From contig UZAE01001503.1 in NCBI GenBank assembly GCA_900617975.1, forward strand, positions 1 to 12,987: a stretch of DNA of 12,987 nt. The letters run 5' to 3'. Each line of letters begins with the position of its first letter. The stretch's first letter is position 1. Of this stretch, positions 1-7,075 are shown piece after piece. The position numbers were made by a program, and so were the translations under genes. The stretch comes from Rodentolepis nana. Taxonomy: Eukaryota; Platyhelminthes; Cestoda; Cyclophyllidea; Hymenolepididae. A model generated the notes under the pieces. That model saw only the letters and a program-made list of their open reading frames with translations, was not told the origin of the DNA and searched no databases.

Positions 1-40
1 CCAGGGTGCACCACGTGGAGGTAAGTCTATCGCACATCCC
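1..40 (-). mobile_element. SINE-like repeat copy 1, 5' head only (cut by window edge)
   Basis: These bases match the outer end of the repeat at 2971-3283, in the same orientation: the shared block CCAGGGTGCACCACGTGGAG runs straight into GTAAGTCTATC. Read on the minus strand this is the element's 5' head (GGGATGTGCGATAGACTTACC). The match stops at about base 40, where AT-rich unique sequence starts, which agrees with the 5' boundary of copies 2 and 3. The body and tail lie outside the window, so the duplication cannot be checked. Confidence 0.8.
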
Positions 41-2229
41 ATTTTAAAATTACTTGTTTATTAGTAAAGTGGTAACAAATTAACCTCTTAAAAATGGGAC
101 TTTCCTATTGGTTACAGCCTATGAGATTTTTCGCTCCAAGATAAATTATTAATAAATATTACATCTTGGTAGAAGTAAACTATTTGTCCCTCAAGTCACA
201 AAAAGTGTGGTGTTTTCTCTTCGTTCTAAAACTAATTTTAGTAATGAAACTGACATACTTTCCAAGTTCAGTGAATTAGATATTTGCGAAACGCACCTAA
301 TGGGCGTCTCTGAACACAATGAAATTACCAATATCTGCAAGTCTTATAAAAATTCAATAACTATATTTGAGCGATCTCATTTAAAAAAGGAAACTTTTAT
401 TTTCCCAAATAGCCATCGCTGTCTTGAGGGTTTGTCCTATTTTATTAGAGCTGAACCCCATCGACCCCCATCGTTTAAAGGGTTTGTTTAAGTCCGATTT
501 ATAAAACATAAGAACTATAAAGATAATTATCTATCAAAATGACCCACATTACAGTTTTACTTATTATTTGTAGAGAATGATGGATAATAAGTAATACAGG
601 CATAAAATGACTATGATAACAGATTGAGAACTCGCGGACCAACCATTACGAAGTTTACGTCTATCCAATCGGTGATGGCAGTCAATGTCTCCATCACTAT
701 TTACGCTGACAAGCTCTTAACAATTTAGATGAATCAGCTGCGAATTCGATGAACCACATACAAGTAGATTAGCTACGGTTTAAAATTCTGAATATTTTGT
801 CCGTAAATTGAGTTTATTTGTGAGGTTTCAAAATGTACACCAAATTAATGCATTTGAATTTTTCCGTCACAGTAAAAGTTAAACATGTTTTTACTTAAAA
901 TGAAGTTTTAAAACGCCTTCCAGTTAGATAATATAGGACATTTTAAAAGTGATATTCTTTCAAAAGGTTGTCATAAGAAGTTAATATAACCCGGTTAAAG
1001 AAACAAAGTGTGAACTTCAAAACATTGGTAAATAATACAGAAAAGTTTATTTAAATTTACTACCACTTTTTCTTAAGGTTTGCATTTGGCTCTCATGAAA
1101 AATTGCAAACTTATTTGCTTTAAGCAGGGTTACAGTATTGTCTTGTAATAACTATTTTTCCTTTCACAAGAGCTATCAAAAATGCATACCGACACAGTTG
1201 TCATATATGAAAATGTGTGAAAAGGATACGAAGATACAATAGATAAGGATAACAAGCATCTCATAATGCGGATTGCTGCAGTTGACAGGGCCTGGTTGTA
1301 CAACAGACACTAGACGGCTAAAAGTATGCCTGTGATCAGGCAATCAAATGGGTCGCTTTTCGATTCCTACTAGACATTATTCTAACTATTGAACTTTCAC
1401 ACTAACTACGACCGGAAAATAGTCATTTTTTGACTTTGAATAGTCGTGAAGGTACCTATTTATAAAGGAAAAAGATCCTTTTACAATTTATACTTCTCAA
1501 AATAAGAAATATTTACTTTCCTCTTAAATCATCTACTCTTGAAACAGATCAAACCCTCTCAAACTGTTAATAGCAATCCCGCCGATCGTGTGAAAGATAT
1601 AAATGTCTTCAAAGGAGAATAAAAAACACTGGTTTTCAAGCAAGGTTTTATGTTATAATGTTTTTTAGACGATATTACTCAATGATCTCTTATGGAGTAA
1701 TGAGAAACAGTTGCAAATACTCCCGATATGGTGCGAAGTGAATTGGCTTCACGATCATAACGTCAATAGTTTGGTTTTCTTCCTTACTGGCACCTGGGAC
1801 TGAAATTACCTCAGTTACTACCTAACGAGGCACCCAATCTATCCTAAGTTGTGAAGCTGTAAATTCGATGGGAAACCTTCATTGACTTACAAGTGTAGTC
1901 TCAGGAGATAAGTTTACATTAGCAACTTCATTTCATTTCCATTTTCCCTTTCTTATTACTGATGCTACAACCTACATAACCACTAAGAGGCGAAATTGTC
2001 AATAGTTAAATCTAAACAAGGTTAATAAGAAATAAAACATTTAATAAATAAATTTGTATCAAATAGGAAAAAGTGAGCACTAATTAACAAATAGCAGGTA
2101 TTTTAGCACTTTGCTTTATATTTTTAGCGAAAACCAAGAACCATTCTTTTAGATAATATCTTTAAGAAGTGGAATAAATACCAAAACTAAAAGTTATCAG
2201 CCCCCTTGTGTTGTATTACGCAAATAAAT

Positions 2230-2470
2230 ATGGCGCGCAAAGGAAAGAAGTCATTAGGAAGAAAATGAATTTCTACCTGGAAATGAAACGGAAGAAGGAT
2301 TATCCCCGGCTCCTAATTTGCCTGTTACAATGCGACAACTTCAGGAAATTACCATTCATGCATTCAGGAGTTTTTCATTGTTGACCGGCAGAAGTCAAGT
2401 AAAACTACGAAGTAATCCCAAGGGACTTGCTTTGCGCGTTTTATCTCAAGAGACGTTGAACGTAATATAA
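2230..2470 (+). pseudogene. Possible broken coding remnant (unrecognised)
   Basis: An ATG at 2230 opens a short basic peptide (MARKGKKSLGRK) that stops at TGA. One base out of phase, an uninterrupted frame of about 71 codons (2258-2470) begins just before that stop and reads EFLPGNETEEGLSPAPNLPV and onward to MRQLQEITIHAF before a TAA. Its mixed polar/charged composition looks more like protein than the surrounding AT-rich DNA. A single +1 frameshift would join the two pieces, so this may be a decayed gene or retrocopy. I do not recognise the family. Chance is a serious alternative. Confidence 0.2.
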
Positions 2471-2570
2471 ATCAATTTTACAGTCGACAAACCCGAATGT
2501 AGTTCCGATTTTGATCATTAGACCGTTAAATTTGAGATAGCACATAGCTGCACGGAGAATAAACACTCAC

Positions 2571-2780
2571 ACCCACAGAAAGCTATTGAAATCTGTTTCT
2601 GAAGTTATCTTGTACACACGAAAAACACCGACATAATATTGGGCTAATTGATCAAGGCAAGAAGTTTCAAGATCGTTAAAGAACTTTCGCAAGTGGTGTC
2701 CTTTGTTTTGTAAACATTTCAACCGAAAGTTAACCTCTCTCTGGCCTAAGGCAGCACTTCTTACTACTCTCAATTTTTGT
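2571..2780 (-). CDS. Possible small internal exon (unrecognised)
   Basis: On the minus strand an open frame is bounded by a plausible acceptor (GGATTTTAG ending at 2781) and a donor-like GTGAGT (2570-2565). The enclosed segment is 210 bp, an exact multiple of three, and starts and ends in the same phase, so it would be a symmetric exon. It encodes about 70 residues rich in Lys, Arg, Leu and Asn, including the stretch CLQNKGHHLRKFFNDLE. No domain is recognised and the splice sites are only moderate. It could be an exon of the minus-strand gene at 7076-8769 only if that gene did not end there, which it does, so any parent gene is unknown. Confidence 0.18.
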
Positions 2781-2957
2781 CTAAAATCCACAAGAGATTA
2801 GATCTGATTCGCTGTAGATTGTAATTATAGCCAATCCGTCTGATTTTTCGTTGACTTTAAGTGAGTTCTCTATAAAGGGGTTCACAAAGTCAGACCTACC
2901 TTTTAAAATTGTGAAATTTAAAAAAATTAAACCTTAAAAAATATACACAAGATTTAT

Positions 2958-2970
2958 TCAAAGGCAATAT
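2958..2970 (+). repeat. Target-site duplication of SINE copy 2 (tail side)
   Basis: TCAAAGGCAATAT at 2958-2970 recurs exactly at 3284-3296, directly flanking the repeat body. A 13-bp perfect match placed precisely at both boundaries marks a retroposition event. Confidence 0.9.
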
Positions 2971-2983
2971 TATTATTATTATT
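2969..2983 (+). repeat. (ATT)5 tract, the A/T tail of SINE copy 2
   Basis: Five ATT units are followed by ATATC. On the minus strand this is the (TAA)n-type 3' tail that follows the conserved CTGCCATTTGATATAATA end of the element. The tract overlaps the last bases of the target duplication, so the exact boundary is ambiguous by a few bases. Confidence 0.85.
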
Positions 2984-3283
2984 ATATCAAATGGCAGGCG
3001 CTTTGGTTGTTATCATTAGCCCTTTAGTTGACTTCAGTCTTCACAGAGGGGAAGGAACATCAAAGTGTAAAAAATTCAAGAGGGGGGGGGGGACAAAAGA
3101 GTGTATCAAAGACGAGGGTAGATAAGGTGGAAAAGGGTGGGATGAGTACTGAGAAAGTAGTCGAATATGACGTACAGTGGCGTCATGGTAGTTTGAAGTC
3201 AACTGCCAGGTAATAGACTTTTTGCCGTATGAGTATACGTTGCCCAGGGTGCACCACGTGGAGGTAAGTCTATCACACACCCC
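2971..3283 (-). mobile_element. SINE-like non-autonomous retroposon, copy 2 (full length)
   Basis: This element of about 313 bp reads on the minus strand from a GGGGTGTGTGATAGACTTACC head to a TAA-repeat tail and is enclosed by a perfect 13-bp direct duplication. It matches copy 3 (6246-6572, plus) along its length, copy 4 (12645 onward) more loosely, and copy 1 in its head. Landmarks in order on the minus strand: overlapping palindromes CCACGTGG and GGTGCACC; an ATAGACTT/AAGTCTAT inverted pair that could fold the first part into a hairpin (3266-3273 with 3213-3220); a C run (plus-strand G run 3082-3092); and the 3' block shared with the LINE at 4001-4393. I see no convincing pol III A and B boxes and no long ORF conserved between copies, so it is not protein-coding. 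Confidence 0.85.
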
Positions 3284-3296
3284 TCAAAGGCAATAT
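3284..3296 (+). repeat. Target-site duplication of SINE copy 2 (head side)
   Basis: This is the second copy of TCAAAGGCAATAT, abutting the GGGG head of the element and identical over 13 bp to 2958-2970. Confidence 0.9.
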
Positions 3297-3988
3297 AAAA
3301 TGAATAAATAAAGTATTTAAAAGTATTTAAGACTTCTATGTAAAAGTAACTTTCTTGCTCATCATCATTGAACAGAATTTGGTCAGTGCAGTTGCCCATC
3401 TAAGTCAGCTTTGAGTGATCAATGCTGAGCATTACTCTCGTGACCCCCAACCAATGCATCACCGGCGTACATATTTGGATTAGAACACTTGAATTTCCAT
3501 AAGAGCTATTTTTGTATTCCATCATTCGTATGTTTAAACATGCATATTTGGCTTTAGAAGATTTAACTTTTTCTTATTCCGTCTTATTAATAAACAAGAC
3601 AAAGTAACATTGACTTGGCCTCTTGTATTAAAATTTAGGTTGATTTAAAAAGGCCTTGTAAATAATTGGAAACTCGGTTTTATCTGAATCCAATAGGGTC
3701 CCCTGATTTGTTAATTCTCTGTTTCTCCTTAAAGTGATATTCCGCAATTGCAACATTGACTCAATTTACCATCGTGTGTCACGTGTGCCCCATTCTTGAG
3801 GATATGCAGGTGTAAAATAAAATTTCCGAAATCATATACTCATCACACTATACTGCGAAAAAAATATATGGGTATAGTTTTCCCTTGTAGCGAATACTTC
3901 AGAAATATCTTTGACAAAACCCTAGGGGCAAAATCCCCTTGTACGAGACGTCTCCGAAATTAGCTAACAGGAGACAGAGCACATTTCA
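3297..3988. other. AT-rich stretch with no gene seen
   Basis: No long open frame, RNA gene or clear repeat is visible. A moderately GC-richer patch around 3400-3470 has no coding signature. Confidence 0.5.
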
Positions 3989-4000
3989 TTTCATTGCATA
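3989..4000 (+). repeat. Target-site duplication of the truncated LINE (5' side)
   Basis: TTTCATTGCATA at 3989-4000 recurs exactly at 4394-4405, just after the TAA tail. The 12-bp match fixes the insertion boundaries. Confidence 0.88.
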
Positions 4001-4004
4001 GCCG

Positions 4005-4348
4005 ATGTCTTTCCACTCAACGAAGGCCTTAATCAGGAGAGAATTCCATACCTCAAGGTGCAACGAACTCAAAGCTCGAACAAAGGAGAAACAGTGGACA
4101 GTGGCACTCTCCGACGTACCCGACTGGCCAAGAATCGAAGCCGTTGCTGAGTTTAGACTACGTACCGGACACAATTGCTTGCCAAAACACCTTCACAGAT
4201 TGGGAGTATACACTCAACCCACATGCCCATATGTAACCTACAGGAGGGAATTGAGAAGACCCACCTGATCCGGTGTCCAGCCTTAAAGACAACGACGGAA
4301 AGCCAGAGATACTGGGAAGCAAGAAGACTTCTAATGAACCGCTGTTAA
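4005..4348 (+). pseudogene. LINE ORF C-terminal fragment, frameshifted
   Basis: Frame 4005-4268 encodes VAEFRLRTGHNCLPKHLHR and TQPTCPY. The reading then continues in the next frame from about 4259 as THLIRCPALKTTTESQRYWE and ends at TAA 4346-4348. A one-base indel between about 4235 and 4260 therefore breaks the gene. The expected CPxC knuckle reads CPYV, so the second cysteine is also lost; the later H-x4-type Cys (HLIRC) remains in the second frame. The ATG at 4005 is incidental, because the insertion begins only four bases before it. The fragment has no catalytic residues and should be inactive. Confidence 0.8.
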
Positions 4349-4371
4349 TTAACTGCCATTTGAAATAATAT

Positions 4372-4392
4372 TAATAATAATAATAATAATAA
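4372..4392 (+). repeat. (TAA)7 tail of the LINE
   Basis: Seven perfect TAA units follow TGAAATAATAT and abut the downstream target duplication. The tail type is the same as that of SINE copy 2. Confidence 0.9.
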
Positions 4393-4393
4393 C

Positions 4394-4405
4394 TTTCATT
4401 GCATA
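4394..4405 (+). repeat. Target-site duplication of the truncated LINE (3' side)
   Basis: TTTCATTGCATA, identical to 3989-4000, follows one C after the last TAA unit. Confidence 0.88.
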
Positions 4406-5310
4406 TGTTGGCAAAGTACCCACAGGATTAGACATTAAATAAAATCGATGTTTTTCAACTTTCCACAAGCACGATCACTGAATGAATGTGAGTTATCTGC
4501 ATTCACAGTGTAGGTTCCATGGCGAACCAAGTAGCGTTGAACACTCCACACTCTTTGACCAAGCTACTGTCCCACTAGTAATGCATTCTAGGCAAATATG
4601 TGACAAGAGAGAGTGTTTGGTGAAGTATATTATAAAAAATAGCCCGTTAAGAAGACCACCTCTTACCAAACAACACTTTGATGGACATAAAAGCCAACTT
4701 CAGTTCTTAGGAGGTTTGATTGGAAATGTTACTTAACTGATGCAAGTGAATAGATAGGCACTTGGATTAACTGAGAGTGAAAGTGGTAAAGGAAATGCTT
4801 CGTTTGCTTAAATGAAAAAGATCCTTCTTTGGCTGCTTAAAGGGAAAAATAGTACTCACTTTTAATTTAAAGTACTTATCCAAACAAATAAAATGGAGGC
4901 AATAGAAGGTCCCGGGGGTAGCGGATAATGAGTTCAGAGTAATGACATTATTAATGAGGGATTTGAAAGTAGTTCATAAACGACTCAAGCCGTGCAAGCT
5001 TTTTACATGGGGAATTTCATGGTTTCCCTCCCAAGCGGATGCAAAATCTGGCAAAGCAAAGTTTACTCTTGAAAAGGCGGATAAAAGATCGCCAATTTCA
5101 AATATTGGTTAAAGAAAACAGACCTATATTGAAACACCAGTGAGCATTGGTCTAGTAATATCAATATATTGTGACTGGTGGTGAAAGAAGTCGGGGATGA
5201 GGAGTTCGAGAAGCCGACTTGGAACAAAAATAAATGGGTGGAAGCAAACGGGTAAAGTACACTTTCCTCCTTCACATATTTTGTTGCGTTAGAGAGTCAA
5301 TTGCAGATTA

Positions 5311-5315
<5 letters not shown>
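4406..5315. other. Stretch with no gene supported
   Basis: An 84-codon plus-strand frame (4482-4736) and a 70-codon minus-strand frame (5063-5275) are open, but neither resembles a known family or has convincing splice or start context. I treat both as chance. Nothing else stands out. Confidence 0.45.

Positions 5316-5407
<92 letters not shown>
5316..5407 (+). repeat. Compound microsatellite (TC)n(TG)n
   Basis: About 15 TC units (5316-5346) pass without interruption into 30 GT units (5347-5406). Neither block contains an interrupting base, which suggests a young, length-variable locus. The alternating purine/pyrimidine GT half could adopt Z-DNA; that is inference. Confidence 0.97.
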
Positions 5408-5409
<2 letters not shown>

Positions 5410-6233
5410 CAAAAAAGCAGCACTCTGGAGTAATTATTTTCTTCTCACCCTCTCTTTAACAGTTCACAGTGACCTTAGTATGTACTGATTTAGATAAAAT
5501 TATGCCTGGAAACTCATGCCTTTTTCCCAAAAAGTAGAAAAGAAAGCATTTTTCTGTTCTTCATATTTAATAAAACTCCTCGATCTAGGATTGCCTGCAA
5601 TGGACAAATTAATTGCACCCTGAGTTGGTGTTTTCAGGAGTTCAATGTTGAACGAAAGAGCACATACGCCGTAATGGGTACATGGAGGAGGTTAATACCT
5701 GTCTATCCCTATCTACCAAAAAGGGAAAAAATATCTCGAGTTGATGTTAGCTTTGCCACCACCTTGAGTTTCGTTGCATTCCATCAAATGATTGAGTAAA
5801 AATCAAGAGGACCGCTTTTCCCATGTCAGTGTGAGTGTGCATATTATCTGGTTTAACTAATAAATTTCCATTTTTCGCACAACGTATCATTTCAGCATGA
5901 TTGATATAATGTCCAAAATGACAACAGATGAGTTACCCATAGTGACAAAACACATAAGACCCTAAGTTTAATAATAAATGCAATCTAATTTTTAAATCAA
6001 CTCTGATTTAGTGGATACTTTTCGAAGTAGCTATGGAAGTGTGAAATCCACGGCATAATGCCAATGGACTCTTATCCAATAAATAACGCATTAAACAAGT
6101 ACCCATATAAAATTTGAATCATTACATTTTACTGAATGCAGTAATTTTATGGAATTATCTTCAGAAGTAAAATAAAATAAGAAGTTCCACGCTCTGTTTC
6201 ATGACTCTCTTTAAAATTTCATTTGTGGCACTC
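5408..6233. other. AT-rich stretch with no gene seen
   Basis: No open frame of note, RNA gene or recognised repeat is visible between the microsatellite and SINE copy 3. Confidence 0.5.
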
Positions 6234-6245
6234 AATATTAATGAG
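6234..6245 (+). repeat. Target-site duplication of SINE copy 3 (head side)
   Basis: AATATTAATGAG at 6234-6245 recurs exactly at 6573-6584, immediately outside the repeat body. Confidence 0.9.
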
Positions 6246-6572
6246 CGAGGGGTGAGCGATAGACTTACCTCCACGTGGTGCACCCTGGGCAACGTATATT
6301 CATACGGCAAGAAAGTCTATTAACTGGCAGTTGACTTCTCACTTCAAACCACCATCACCCCCCACTGTATGTCATATTCGACTACTTCCACAGTACTCAC
6401 CTCACCTTTTTTCTACCTTCGCTTTGAAACACTCTTCGCCTCCCCCCTTTTGACTTTTTTTCCTCTGTGAAGGCTGAAGTCAACTAAAGGGCTAATGATA
6501 AACTCTGTGAAGACTGAAGTCAACTAAAGTGCTAATGATAACTATCAGAACGCCTGCCATTTGATATAAATA
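6246..6572 (+). mobile_element. SINE-like non-autonomous retroposon, copy 3 (full length)
   Basis: This copy of about 327 bp reads in the plus direction: head CGAGGGGTGAGCGATAGACTT, then ACGTGGTGCACCCTGGG, ATTCATACGGCAAGAAAGTC, the CTGCCATTTGATATAAATAA tail, and a 12-bp perfect target duplication on each side. It is in the opposite orientation to copy 2. It differs from copy 2 by point changes and by an internal 40-bp tandem duplication at 6463-6542. The hairpin-forming pair ATAGACTT (6259-6266) and AAGTCTAT (6313-6320) is intact. It lies downstream of the minus-strand gene's stop codon. Confidence 0.87.
6463..6542 (+). repeat. 40-bp tandem duplication inside SINE copy 3
   Basis: Units 6463-6502 and 6503-6542 both begin CTCTGTGAAG and contain CTGAAGTCAACTAAAG and CTAATGATAA. 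They differ at about three positions. Copy 2 carries one unit, so the duplication arose within this copy or its source lineage. Confidence 0.9.
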
Positions 6573-6584
6573 AATATTAATGAG
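6573..6584 (+). repeat. Target-site duplication of SINE copy 3 (tail side)
   Basis: AATATTAATGAG, identical to 6234-6245, follows the TAAATAA-type tail. Confidence 0.9.
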
Positions 6585-6649
6585 TGATTAGGTATTTAGG
6601 TGACGAGCTAGTTAATAGTCTAATTGGAGAAAAAGCTTACATTTTCACA

Positions 6650-6840
6650 GTGGGGAGGGGGGGGGGTGCTAATTAGCACACAATGTGAGAACTTCAGTCA
6701 GCCGGAACTTAAAAATCTCTCCAAATTTGCCACAATGTGCAGACTGCGTGTATGACGGCTTGCTGACAGGTCATCCGTCTACAGGAGACGAATAAGCTGA
6801 CACGAGCCAATATGATGATGTTGATTATTATTATTATTAA
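6650..6840 (+). repeat. Possible second retroposon 3' end with (ATT)n tail
   Basis: A moderately GC-rich block after a G-rich tract (6652-6666, ten consecutive G at its end) leads through GAATAAGCTGACACGAGCC and ATGATGATG into an ATT repeat (about 6824-6839). The arrangement of unique block plus trinucleotide tail resembles the LINE and SINE ends elsewhere in this window, but the sequence differs from theirs and I could not find a flanking duplication. It could equally be an ordinary microsatellite. Confidence 0.3.
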
Positions 6841-6912
6841 ATACAGGTATGTACAAAGGGGGAAGATGGCGTTTGTGAAAAGTTGGTAGAACTCAGATCA
6901 ACATGCAGATGA

Positions 6913-7035
6913 TCCCATAGGTTTCGCGGATATGATCACCTCTTGAGATGGCATGGCCGAGCACTAACACGCTTCAATGAGTGCGCCTACCACCTGATTT
7001 TTTTTAATTCAAAGAGGGAGATACAAGAAAGTTAA
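6913..7035 (+). pseudogene. Possible LINE coding scrap
   Basis: A 40-codon plus-strand frame ending at TAA 7033-7035 reads RFRGYDHLLRWHGRALTR. This weakly recalls the HxLRWLGHVLR motif found near the C-terminus of many non-LTR reverse transcriptase proteins. Only a handful of positions agree and there is no supporting boundary, so this is a tentative reading. Confidence 0.15.
7003..7008 (-). promoter_or_regulatory. Candidate poly(A) signal ATTAAA for the membrane-protein gene
   Basis: On the minus strand ATTAAA lies about 68 bp after the stop codon. No AATAAA is seen closer in the 3' flank. It is followed by GGTGGTAGG, a G/U-rich stretch that could serve as the downstream element. The hexamer is common in AT-rich DNA, so this is only a candidate. 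Confidence 0.3.
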
Positions 7036-7075
7036 ATCATGGCGAGGAGCGAGGAGAATTCACCGAACATTTCCA

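Larger units (their letters stand above)
41..2957. other. Long AT-rich stretch without a convincing gene
   Basis: No reading frame here has a recognisable domain. The longest open frame on the plus strand (about 207-491, no ATG start) has no family resemblance and is flanked by AT-rich sequence, so I treat it as chance. Two weak coding-like patches are listed separately at 2230-2470 and 2571-2780. The rest looks like intergenic or intronic DNA, perhaps with old unrecognisable repeat remains. Confidence 0.5.
4001..4393 (+). mobile_element. 5'-truncated non-LTR retrotransposon (LINE) 3' end
   Basis: An insertion of about 393 bp lies inside a 12-bp perfect duplication and ends in (TAA)7, the signature of target-primed reverse transcription with 5' truncation. 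The translated part matches what I know of the C-terminal region downstream of reverse transcriptase/RNase H in several LINE families: VAEFRLRTGHNCLPKHLHR, then a Cys/His knuckle and RCPALKTTTESQRYWEAR. The 3' untranslated part after the stop is only about 23 bp. The 3' terminus shares 17 of 18 bases with the SINE copies nearby. Clade assignment (I, R1, LOA-like or other RNase H-bearing groups) is not possible from this fragment. Confidence 0.85.

Noticed and set aside
207..491. 94-codon plus-strand frame
   Set aside because: It starts at GTG rather than ATG, has no recognisable domain and sits in AT-rich DNA with no start or splice context.
3041..3280. Open frames on both strands across SINE copy 2 (61-79 codons), and similar frames in copies 3 and 4
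   Set aside because: They lie wholly inside a non-coding repeat, the copies do not preserve a common frame, and one runs through a G/C homopolymer.
2971..3283. Reading the repeat as a solo LTR or TRIM element
   Set aside because: The duplications are 12-13 bp, not 4-6 bp, there are no TG...CA termini, and one end is a TAA-repeat tail, all of which favour a SINE-type retroposon.
2971..3283. The repeat as a U1 snRNA pseudogene
   Set aside because: Only an 11-base and an 8-base patch match, the first is absent from copies 3 and 4, and the rest of U1 is not recognisable.
4482..4736. 84-codon plus-strand frame after the LINE
   Set aside because: It has an ATG, but no domain, conserved motif or promoter context; the length is within chance in 13 kb.
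6940..7000. tRNA-like GGCATGGCCGAGC segment
   Set aside because: It resembles an A-box region, but there is no B box (GGTTCRANNCC) or pairing acceptor stem downstream.
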